DNA from: Alteribacter keqinensis
GTDB taxonomy: Bacteria > Bacillota > Bacilli > Bacillales > Salisediminibacteriaceae
Assembly: GCF_003710255.1 (NCBI RefSeq)
Contig: NZ_RHIB01000001.1
Span: 186,001 to 250,000 of the forward strand
Reading direction: 5' to 3'
DNA length: 64,000 bases
Part shown: positions 58,173-64,000 of the stretch, piece by piece
Numbering within the stretch: the stretch's first letter is position 1
How the letters are laid out: each line of letters starts with the position of its first letter
The notes under the pieces: generated by a model
Databases searched by the model: none
What the model was told of the DNA's origin: nothing
Seen by the model: only the letters and a program-made list of their open reading frames with translations
Translations under genes and position numbers: made by a program

Positions 58173-58241
58173 TCACATTGCATAGTGACCGATGATTGCA
58201 AAGAAAAAGACAAGTCCAAAAGCAAAAAATGTACGGCGCAT
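58173..58241 (-). CDS. Tiny membrane protein (22 residues)
   Basis: This runs from ATG 58241 behind a strong GAGGAGGG (complement of 58250-58257) with a spacing of 8. It starts MRRTFF, continues with a hydrophobic helix (AFGLVFFFAIIGHY) and stops. A terminator follows on the same strand. The strong translation signals, membrane helix and terminator support a real small protein of unknown role. It is too short for family assignment. Confidence 0.5.
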   Translation of the reverse strand: MRRTFFAFGLVFFFAIIGHYAM

Positions 58242-58257
58242 GCTGCAACCCTCCTCG

Positions 58258-58471
58258 ATAAAATAGTCCGGAATAAGAGATAAAACCTGGTTGAATGCTA
58301 TAAGGTATCATAAGAGTTGTTTACCGTTAACTAACGTTAATTAACTCTTAATAACTTGATTTTAAATCATATATCGACAGATTTAAAGTATTTTAATTAT
58401 TATTTTTCCGTTTTTTTGTCAGTTAAAACATAGAATCTCAGGTGGAGAATATATGAAAAATGCAAAGATAA
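58258..58471. other. AT-rich intergenic region
   Basis: No gene is seen. GTTAACTAACGTTAATTAAC at about 58329-58348 is an imperfect palindrome-rich stretch that could be an operator for the minus-strand small gene. Otherwise nothing. Confidence 0.3.
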
Positions 58472-58541
58472 TTAGACATTTTGTCAAAAAAATTACATTT
58501 TGCAATAAAAAGTTTACATTTTGCAATAGATACCGTACAAT
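58472..58541 (+). promoter_or_regulatory. Promoter with three phased direct repeats upstream of Xre gene
   Basis: TTTACA (58513-58518) and TACAAT (58536-58541) with a 17-base spacer form a strong SigA promoter. TTACATTTTGCAATA occurs at 58493-58507 and 58514-58528, exactly 21 bases apart, and a weaker copy (TTAGACATTTTGTCAA) starts at 58472, again 21 bases upstream. The last repeat overlaps the -35 box. This looks like a cooperative operator for the adjacent regulator. Confidence 0.65.
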
Positions 58542-58576
58542 AAAAAGTAAGATGATGGAAAAGGAAGGAATGCCAT

Positions 58577-58783
58577 ATGCTAAGAAATCGTGTAAAGGAG
58601 CTCAGGGCCCGGTTCAGCTTAACGCAGACAGACTTAGCCAATAGAATTGGTGTAACCCGGCAGACAATCGGGCTGATTGAAAAAGGTGACTACGCCCCGA
58701 GTATTACCCTTGCCATCAAAATGGCAAAAACATTCGATACGGCCATTGATGAAGTATTCTGGCTTGAAGGAGATGAAGAGTAG
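58577..58783 (+). CDS. Xre-family helix-turn-helix regulator
   Basis: This encodes 68 residues from ATG 58577 behind AAAAGGAAGG. The whole protein is one Cro/C1-type helix-turn-helix: 'NRVKELRARFSLTQTDLANRIGVTRQTIGLIEKGDYAPSITLAIKMA' in outline, ending with an acidic tail. It belongs to the small Bacillus YgzD/YozG-like regulators that are usually paired with a membrane protein gene, as here. It likely binds the repeats in its own promoter. Confidence 0.9.
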   Translation: MLRNRVKELRARFSLTQTDLANRIGVTRQTIGLIEKGDYAPSITLAIKMAKTFDTAIDEVFWLEGDEE

Positions 58784-58784
58784 G

Positions 58785-59231
58785 ATGTTGGAAAAAGTGA
58801 TTCGCTCCCCTTTAATTCTTATTGTTTCTCTATTTTTAATGACGATTATGCTTTGGTCTGTTTATTACGGTGCATTCTCAAATGTTTTTGAAAGTGTGCT
58901 ATTGTTCGTCTTAATTATTGCTTTAAGCACGTTTCTTTTCTTGATTTTGTTCCATAATAAACGGAACCCCGAACGAAAGATCAGCTGGAAAAGTTGGACA
59001 CCTTACGAGCTGAAGGAAGAAGATGAAGGTCAGCAGTGGGTAACATACCGGGCTACCCGTAAAGTGTACATCTTTTTCTATTTCGCTATTCCTGCAGGGT
59101 TAATGGTGGTGGCTGTCTTCAGGCACATTGAGTTCATGCCTTTGGTCGTTTTGTTTGTATTAGGAACAACCCAGTATGGAATCTACTGGCATGAATCCAG
59201 AAAATATTTAAATGACCGGGAGGAAGTTTAA
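58785..59231 (+). CDS. Membrane protein paired with the Xre regulator
   Basis: This encodes 148 residues; ATG 58785 follows the regulator's stop at once (an ATG at 58773 overlaps the ribosome binding site GAAGGAG). Two N-terminal helices ('LILIVSLFLMTIMLWSVYY', 'VLLFVLIIALSTFLFLILF'), a cytoplasmic loop with 'SWKSWTPYELKEEDEGQQW' and two more helices ('VYIFFYFAIPAGLMVVAVF', 'LVVLFVLGTTQYGIYW') are predicted. No family was recognised. Its coupling to the regulator suggests that the two act together, as in other Xre-membrane pairs. Confidence 0.7.
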   Translation: MLEKVIRSPLILIVSLFLMTIMLWSVYYGAFSNVFESVLLFVLIIALSTFLFLILFHNKRNPERKISWKSWTPYELKEEDEGQQWVTYRATRKVYIFFYFAIPAGLMVVAVFRHIEFMPLVVLFVLGTTQYGIYWHESRKYLNDREEV

Positions 59232-59233
59232 GG

Positions 59234-59728
59234 ATGACTACATTTATTGCCTATGTTGTTGTGTTTTTACTCGCTGCCACTCCGTTTTTTGAAATGATTG
59301 CCGTTATTCCTCTCGGCGTTGCTGCAGGTCTTCATGTTGTTCCTGTTACCATTCTTGCATTTGCAGGTAACGTAGTAACTGTTCTTCTTGTTATTCTATT
59401 AATCAATCAGATTCAGGCCTGGTTAAAAAGAAGAAGAGAAGCAAAAGGAAAGGACGGCGACTCCAAAAGAGAAGGCCGGGCAAAGAAAGTATGGAAGCGA
59501 TTTGGACTTCCCGGCCTTGCCATTGCGGGACCGTTTTTTATCGGGAGCCACCTCGCTGCTCTTATGGGAATGAGTTTTGGAGGAACGAAGAAACGAATGG
59601 CTGTCTGGATGGTCGGGAGTTTAACAATTTGGTGTCTTGTAACAGCTGTAGCTTCTCATATTGGAATAGACTTGTTGTTTAACCACACCGACCGGGAAGG
59701 TTTTCTGGTAGATTACCTGGAGCGTTAG
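59234..59728 (+). CDS. Small multidrug export family membrane protein
   Basis: This encodes 164 residues from ATG 59234, two bases after the previous stop. It resembles the PF06695 'small multi-drug export' family: 'ATPFFEMIAVIPLGVAAGLHV' at the start, a long basic cytoplasmic loop (KRRREAKGKDGDSKREGRAKK), and 'FGLPGLAIAGPFFIGSHLAALMGMSFG' in the second half. The family name is historical; transport activity is poorly supported. It is the third gene of the Xre operon. Confidence 0.85.
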   Translation: MTTFIAYVVVFLLAATPFFEMIAVIPLGVAAGLHVVPVTILAFAGNVVTVLLVILLINQIQAWLKRRREAKGKDGDSKREGRAKKVWKRFGLPGLAIAGPFFIGSHLAALMGMSFGGTKKRMAVWMVGSLTIWCLVTAVASHIGIDLLFNHTDREGFLVDYLER

Positions 59729-59863
59729 AGTCAGAAGAATTCCGGATTGTGTTTCAAATGGTAACAGCAGTTTGAAAATGAATTCGCACGCTGCCTTGTC
59801 CGGCAAAAAAACATTTTGCTTTATTCACGTAAAGATAATAATGGCTCCTCTTATTATTTTGAG

Positions 59864-59886
59864 GCTGATCCAGCTTTTGGATCAGC
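59864..59886 (+). terminator. Terminator of the Xre operon
   Basis: The stem GCTGATCC / GGATCAGC, extendable to AGGCTGATCC-type arms, has a 7-base loop and is followed by TTAATTT. The remainder of 59729-59992 is non-coding. Confidence 0.65.
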
Positions 59887-59992
59887 TTAATTTGCTTTGT
59901 ATATGCCGAAATAGTGTACGTCATTGGAGCATATAGTGAAGTAACGTCTTTTGATTGCAGATGAATCATTTAATAAAGAGGAGTGAAGCATC

Positions 59993-60247
59993 ATGAGGGC
60001 AGCAACCATCAACCTGATCACTTTCTTGTTTGTTTCTCTGTTTGCTGCATTGGGGATTTCAGGTCAATTTACAGAAGTAAACAATGCTCCCCACTGGTGG
60101 CTGTACCCGAGCATTGTCTGGACCTTTGCATTATTCATTCAGCAGATTCCCCACCTTTGGGTAAAGTTGAGCGGTCTGGCACTTGCCTGCCTGAGTGCAC
60201 TATTTTGTTTTGTATTTATTTTACCGGAGTTGTTCAACCTGCTTTAA
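59993..60247 (+). CDS. Small membrane protein
   Basis: This encodes 84 residues from ATG 59993 behind GAGGAG. Three hydrophobic segments ('LITFLFVSLFAALGIS', 'WWLYPSIVWTFALFIQQI', 'LALACLSALFCFVFILPELF') are separated by short loops. No family was recognised. It has its own upstream region and no obvious partner. Confidence 0.65.
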   Translation: MRAATINLITFLFVSLFAALGISGQFTEVNNAPHWWLYPSIVWTFALFIQQIPHLWVKLSGLALACLSALFCFVFILPELFNLL

Positions 60248-60482
60248 GGACATTGTAAAAAATGGGAAGCAGGAAATCTCTGATCATCGTTGAATACGTT
60301 TATAAGAGATGAACATTTAGATCTGCTGTGTGTCAAAAATCTTTGTTCAATTAGGGCCAGACACTGATGTTTTTTAATGACACAGCCGTAATAACGTTCC
60401 CTGAAACCATTGAATAGAAAAATATGTTAACTTGACTTGTATAACCGGAAGAAAATAAGTGAAAAAGTTAGGAGAGGGCTTT

Positions 60483-61049
60483 ATGAAAGGGTATCTGTTG
60501 ATGATCCCATTCCTGCTTATGGCGGCCTGTTCAAATCAAGTTGAATCAGAAATTAATAAACAAATGCTTGATGATGAAGTTGATTTTTCATATACCATTC
60601 CTGAATTGGATGGATACCTGATTACGAAAATTGACGTCAGTCCCCGTGGCGGTGATGTTAGCCGAATAGATATTTACTACACGGATGTTGATAATGTTGA
60701 CGATGACCGGCAGCTAATGGATGCTGAAGAAGAATATGATGAAGAATTTAATATCAGGACGGTATACGGTCCTTATGAAGAGTGGGCGGAGCATGGAATT
60801 GTACTGATTCAAAGTCCGAAAGAGCTGGGTTATTCATACAATGAGGTCATAGAGGTTGAAGGCCAGGAAGTCCCTTTTAATCATACGAAGAGCGGAAAAG
60901 AGTCTATCATTGCCTTTGAATTAACGACTGAAGAAACGTATTATTACGGGACGATCTTTAACGTGAAAGACAATCCGTCTGATAGACAGATCAGACGCAG
61001 CATTTCTCCAATCTACGAACAAATTTTAGAGGAATACGGCGAGGAGTAA
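60483..61049 (+). CDS. Lipoprotein of unknown function
   Basis: This encodes 188 residues from ATG 60483 behind AGGAGAGGG. A lipoprotein signal peptide ends in 'LMAAC' (Cys18). The mature protein is strongly acidic ('YYTDVDNVDDDRQLMDAEEEYDEE'), as often seen in halophile surface proteins, and has beta-rich segments 'YLITKIDVSPRGGDVSRIDIYY' and 'ESIIAFELTTEETYYYGTIF'. No family was recognised. It shares a terminator with the convergent membrane gene. Confidence 0.7.
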   Translation: MKGYLLMIPFLLMAACSNQVESEINKQMLDDEVDFSYTIPELDGYLITKIDVSPRGGDVSRIDIYYTDVDNVDDDRQLMDAEEEYDEEFNIRTVYGPYEEWAEHGIVLIQSPKELGYSYNEVIEVEGQEVPFNHTKSGKESIIAFELTTEETYYYGTIFNVKDNPSDRQIRRSISPIYEQILEEYGEE

Positions 61050-61052
61050 AAA

Positions 61053-61081
61053 GAAAGCCTGGACATAGATGCCAGGCTTTC
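61053..61081. terminator. Bidirectional terminator
   Basis: A perfect 10-bp stem GAAAGCCTGG / CCAGGCTTTC has a 9-base loop, with A-run on the left and T-run on the right, between the lipoprotein gene and the convergent membrane gene. Confidence 0.85.
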
Positions 61082-61083
61082 TT

Positions 61084-61707
61084 TTATGTGTCCTCTGACT
61101 CTATAAGCTGGTGCTCAAGAATTTCCGCTCCATGGGCTTCGAGAGTTCTAAAGATGTTCCGGCGCATGGATGCCAGGTTGTGGTCGTATGTGAGGGTGAA
61201 GTTATCATTGTTCTCGGTTCTGAAGACGAAGTGGGTATAATAATCCCCGTTTTCCTCTCCATAAGTCTGAACTTCTTCTATACTTCCCCATGGGTAATGG
61301 TCTGCCTGGTAGGAGGTGAGTTCGTTTATATGGAATCCCTCATCGTCAATAAAGTAATAGTTTGTTACACCGAGAGTGCAGATGGGAATAAACAGCAGAC
61401 CTGCCAGTACAAAAGCCCAGCCGTGCTTCATTTCCTTTTTTGCTCTGTCCCTCAGATGACTCACAATCATATAAGCAACCATGATAAGTACCGTCCAGAG
61501 CATCCCGGCCCCAAAAGTGTAATAGGCAGAACGGGGGGCTACAAAAATCCAGTGATCACGTGAAAAATAAAACACATCCTGTAAAATTAAAATAAACACT
61601 AAGGGCAGCATAAAACTGCTCAAAAAGATCATGACACTTAAAATCACGAGAACCATATTAAGCTGGTCCGGGTCAATTTTCCATTTTATCAGCCTTTCTG
61701 TTGACAT
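61084..61707 (-). CDS. Membrane protein with PH-like C-terminal region
   Basis: This encodes 207 residues from ATG 61707 behind AAGGAGC. Three membrane helices are predicted ('VLVILSVMIFLSSFMLPLVFILIL', 'FGAGMLWTVLIMVAYMIVS', 'GWAFVLAGLLFIPICTLGV'), then ~100 residues that look like a small beta-barrel domain ('YYFIDDEGFHINELTSYQADHYPWGSIEEVQTY', 'YTHFVFRTENNDNFTLTYDH' in outline), similar to bacterial PH-like domains attached to membrane helices. The function is unknown. Confidence 0.65.
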   Translation of the reverse strand: MSTERLIKWKIDPDQLNMVLVILSVMIFLSSFMLPLVFILILQDVFYFSRDHWIFVAPRSAYYTFGAGMLWTVLIMVAYMIVSHLRDRAKKEMKHGWAFVLAGLLFIPICTLGVTNYYFIDDEGFHINELTSYQADHYPWGSIEEVQTYGEENGDYYTHFVFRTENNDNFTLTYDHNLASMRRNIFRTLEAHGAEILEHQLIESEDT

Positions 61708-61892
61708 ATATACCGCTCCTTTTAAAGGGTTCTAGCTAAGTCTACGGTATGGTATCACAAAAGTTTCAGAAATTTCCATCAAATAGGTTGTTAAAATTCA
61801 TCATTTATTCACAAACTCCCACATGATCATCTTGTGATGCCATTGAAATTTCACTATAATTTACATACAGAATACGGATAGGAGGAGGAGAC

Positions 61893-62468
61893 ATGCTTCG
61901 TGAGGAACGAAAAAAACGAATACTTAACTGGATTGATGAGGAAGAATACATTCGCATTACAGAATTGAGTAAGCGGTTAAATGTATCAGAAATGACCATA
62001 TACCGGGATATTCAATCTTTATCTGAAAAGGGTCTGCTGAACAGGTCCAGTGGCGGGGTGACAAAAAAACACACTTCAACACATGAGGGTACTAACATTT
62101 GTGCGTATTGTAAAAAAGGACTTCACAGACGCCAGCAGGTACAATTGATCTTTAAGGATCAAAAAGTGGAAGAGCTGTGCTGTGCCCATTGCGGACTTCT
62201 TCGTTATCAGGAAGTGGATATTGAAGTCTCTCACTTATTATGTAAAGACTTTCTCGATGATTCTACAATGAGTGCGAGTATGACGCATTTTCTAATTGGT
62301 TCAGATCAGGTAATGAACTGCTGTTACCCTCAGACTCTTCCATTTGCTTCCAGAGAGCAGGCTGTAAGGTTTCAAAAAGGATTCGGAGGACAGCTCTGTA
62401 CATTAAAAGAAGCACTCAGTGAATTGAATAAACAGATGAACGTTTCAGGATGCTGTAAAGACCACTAG
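61893..62468 (+). CDS. DeoR-type regulator fused to a NosL-like cysteine-rich domain
   Basis: This encodes 191 residues from ATG 61893 behind GGAGGAGG. Residues 5-57 form a DeoR winged helix ('ITELSKRLNVSEMTIYRDIQSLSEKGLL' in outline). Residues 66-165 are Cys-rich and NosL-like: 'CAYC' (70-73), 'CCAHC' (96-100), a Met-rich 'MSASMTHFLIGSDQVMNCC' (125-144) and 'FASREQAVRFQKGFGG'. It ends with 'SGCCKDH'. NosL domains bind Cu(I), so this is probably a copper-responsive repressor of itself and the lipoprotein gene 21 bases downstream (inference). Confidence 0.8.
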   Translation: MLREERKKRILNWIDEEEYIRITELSKRLNVSEMTIYRDIQSLSEKGLLNRSSGGVTKKHTSTHEGTNICAYCKKGLHRRQQVQLIFKDQKVEELCCAHCGLLRYQEVDIEVSHLLCKDFLDDSTMSASMTHFLIGSDQVMNCCYPQTLPFASREQAVRFQKGFGGQLCTLKEALSELNKQMNVSGCCKDH

Positions 62469-62489
62469 ACACACCAAAGGAGTAATTCT

Positions 62490-63248
62490 ATGAAAAAGTT
62501 TCTCGCATTTGCGTTGATAAGCGTATTAATGATCGCTTGTGGACAGGAAGAAGAGGAAAGCCACGGTAACGAATTGGAAAACCTGGGACCGATCGATGTT
62601 GAAGTAACGATGGACAGTGAAGGGGATCCTGGTGAGTGGACACTTGAAGCTTTAGTTACCCAGGGGGAAAATACGGTGAATGACGCGGATGAAGTCACAT
62701 TTGAAGTATGGAAGCAAGGGGAGAAGGAAAACAGCGAAATGCTGGATTATGAAGATGTCAATGACGGAATGTACACAGTTTCATACACATTCGAGGAGGA
62801 TGGCCATTATTTTGTGATTCCTCATGTCACGGCTCACGGTATGCACGTTATGCCAACCCATGAACTGACAATCGGGGAACCGGAATCAACAGAATCTGAA
62901 GAAGCTGATGACCATGAGCATGGACACGATGATCACGACCATTCTGATGGTCACAGCCACCATTCTGACATTGTAGATGTGGAAAGTAACTTTGAGAGTC
63001 TTGACCGTGATACTCCAATTGAAGTGACCATTACTGAAGATGGAGAAACACTTGAAGATGCCCGTGTCCGCCTTGAAATCTGGCAGCATGGCGATGAGAT
63101 GAGAACTTGGATCGATGCTGAAGATGAAGGGGAAGGTGTGTACAAAGCTGCCCACGATTTTGAAGAAGCAGGAGATTACCACGTTGTGATCCACATTGAA
63201 AATGATGAGATTCATGAGCACCTGGATGATTCATTTACAATTGAATAG
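62490..63248 (+). CDS. FixH/YtkA-like lipoprotein with His-rich linker
   Basis: This encodes 252 residues from ATG 62490 behind AAAGGAG. A lipoprotein signal peptide ends in 'LMIAC'. Two YtkA/FixH-like beta domains (about 35-128 and 165-250), each with 'DEVTFEVWKQGE' or 'DARVRLEIWQHGD' and a 'YTVSYTFEEDGHYFVIPHV'-like strand, flank a linker rich in His and Asp (about 140-160, 'DDHEHGHDDHDHSDGHSH'). His-rich and Met/His sites suggest Cu or Zn binding outside the membrane. It is paired with the NosL-like regulator. Confidence 0.82.
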   Translation: MKKFLAFALISVLMIACGQEEEESHGNELENLGPIDVEVTMDSEGDPGEWTLEALVTQGENTVNDADEVTFEVWKQGEKENSEMLDYEDVNDGMYTVSYTFEEDGHYFVIPHVTAHGMHVMPTHELTIGEPESTESEEADDHEHGHDDHDHSDGHSHHSDIVDVESNFESLDRDTPIEVTITEDGETLEDARVRLEIWQHGDEMRTWIDAEDEGEGVYKAAHDFEEAGDYHVVIHIENDEIHEHLDDSFTIE

Positions 63249-63361
63249 AGGTCTATATTCCTCTTATGAGATATAACAAGGGACAAAAGCCTGTTATGGA
63301 GGCTCGGGAAAACTGGGTCTCTTTTTTATGCTATGCTTTATACAAAAACAAATGCCTCAAT

Positions 63362-63396
63362 ATATGTTAACTTAAATTGGAGTAAAGTTAACATAT
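63362..63396. promoter_or_regulatory. BirA (biotin repressor) operator upstream of bioY
   Basis: ATATGTTAAC (63362-63371) and GTTAACATAT (63387-63396) are perfectly inverted 10-base arms with a 15-base spacer. This matches the Bacillus-type BirA site GTTAAC-N15-GTTAAC. It lies 12 bases before the bioY start and overlaps its ribosome binding region, so BirA-biotinyl-AMP would repress bioY when biotin is sufficient. Confidence 0.85.
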
Positions 63397-63408
63397 GGAG
63401 GGATTTCA

Positions 63409-63975
63409 TTGTTTAATGATTTATCTGTATTAAAAAAGTCGGGCTTATGTTTATTGTTTGCTTTAATAACCGGTGTTTTTGCACAAATCACGATTCCGCT
63501 GCCTTACATCCCTATAACCGGTCAGACACTGGCTGTTGGTCTGGCAGCAGTAATACTGGGAAGCAAGCTGGGAGCGGCTACCATGGTTGTCTACCTCCTC
63601 CTTGGTGCAGTCGGTCTTCCTGTATTTTCTGACTTGCAAAGTGGTGTTAATGTTCTTGTTGGACCGAGCGGCGGGTATATATTCGGGTTTGTGTTAACCG
63701 CGTATGTAACGGGGCTGATCCTGGAAAAGTCATCTTTCACCCTTGGCTGGGCGACAGTGGCTAATATTGTTGGAATGGGGATTACACTCGCATTTGGAAT
63801 GGTCCAGCTTATGATTGTGCTGGAATTGACTTTTACAGCCGCTTTACAGGCCGGTGTTATTCCGTTTCTTATAACAGGTGTTATTAAAGCTTTTCTGGCA
63901 AGTGCAGGAGGCGTCTGGGTAAGGCAGTTTTCAGGGCAAAAGCTGAAAAAAGAACAACTGGGAAAAGCCAGCTGA
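63409..63975 (+). CDS. bioY: Biotin transporter BioY
   Basis: This encodes 188 residues from TTG 63409 behind GGAGGGA. It has six membrane helices of the ECF substrate-binding (S) component type. BioY features are 'ITIPLPYIPITGQTLAVGLAAVILG' near the N-terminus, 'LLLGAVGLPVFSD', 'LVGPSGGYIFGFVLTAYVTGLI' and 'LQAGVIPFLITGVIKAFLASAGGVWV'. It takes up biotin with the shared ECF ATPases and EcfT, which are not in the window. A BirA operator directly upstream confirms the assignment. Confidence 0.95.
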   Translation: MFNDLSVLKKSGLCLLFALITGVFAQITIPLPYIPITGQTLAVGLAAVILGSKLGAATMVVYLLLGAVGLPVFSDLQSGVNVLVGPSGGYIFGFVLTAYVTGLILEKSSFTLGWATVANIVGMGITLAFGMVQLMIVLELTFTAALQAGVIPFLITGVIKAFLASAGGVWVRQFSGQKLKKEQLGKAS

Positions 63976-63990
63976 TTAAAGCTGGCTTTT
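63963..63990 (+). terminator. bioY terminator
   Basis: A perfect 10-bp stem AAAAGCCAGC / GCTGGCTTTT has an 8-base loop containing the bioY stop codon. Confidence 0.8.
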
Positions 63991-64000
63991 CGTTTTAATG

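Noticed and set aside
58453-58644. 63-codon + strand frame upstream of the Xre gene
   Set aside because: It contains the operator repeats and overlaps the promoter and Xre start; its product is mainly translated repeat (TFCN). A nearby GGTGGAG is probably fortuitous.

Overview
The window is chromosomal DNA from a low-G+C, spore-forming Firmicute of the Bacillaceae type. This rests on a full-length spoVR, strong AGGAGG ribosome binding sites, TTG/GTG starts, a CcpA cre site, a Bacillus-type BirA operator, a YybE/YybF-like regulator-transporter pair and menaquinone-type malate oxidation. Many acidic proteins and a DUF1538 antiporter-like operon suggest a halophile or alkaliphile (inference). 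No rRNA, tRNA, CRISPR array or origin was recognised.

Positions 1 to about 17.5 kb are an AT-rich accessory island. It contains one complete spoVR and four further 3'-end copies of spoVR, all on the + strand, which punctuate cargo modules. Module 1 is a three-gene Type IV restriction operon: an unknown coiled-coil protein, a McrB-like AAA+ motor and a McrC-like DUF2357/PD-(D/E)XK nuclease. Module 2 is an Mrr-type nuclease gene. An IS1595-family transposon with perfect 8-bp target duplications and a methyltransferase passenger has cut off its membrane-anchor exon. Module 3 holds a DJ-1/PfpI protein, a DUF4041/T5orf172 protein, a broken kinase, a transposase fragment, a Nudix gene and an alpha/beta hydrolase. 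The methyltransferase, Nudix and hydrolase genes are bordered by a shared short motif (TTCAACTAACGGGG-like), so they look like exchangeable cassettes.

From 17.5 to 34.8 kb lies ordinary but partly decaying chromosome: aldo/keto reductase, LysR/MFS pair, modAB, Mqo, a hydrolase-like protein, an AraC-GyrI regulator, a ferritin-cupin fusion, a thioesterase and CsbD. At least five genes here and just beyond carry single stops or frameshifts: MaoC-like, CopZ-like, ACR3, a secreted protein and a LURP-one-like protein.

From 34.8 to 51 kb: a cre-controlled phenylacetate-CoA ligase with a permease, a stand-alone MurG, a GntR/ABC-transporter operon, an ABC-F gene behind a leader that reads as a textbook translation-coupled attenuator with a three-codon uORF, and the proline genes proC-proB-proA.

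From 51 to 64 kb: a MOD1-domain protein, Mn-dependent pyrophosphatase, a DUF1538-DUF1538-(PII)2 operon, an Xre regulator with phased operator repeats, a DeoR-NosL-like regulator paired with a His-rich FixH/YtkA lipoprotein (probable copper handling), and bioY under a BirA operator. Three families of intergenic repeats are scattered through 20-53 kb.
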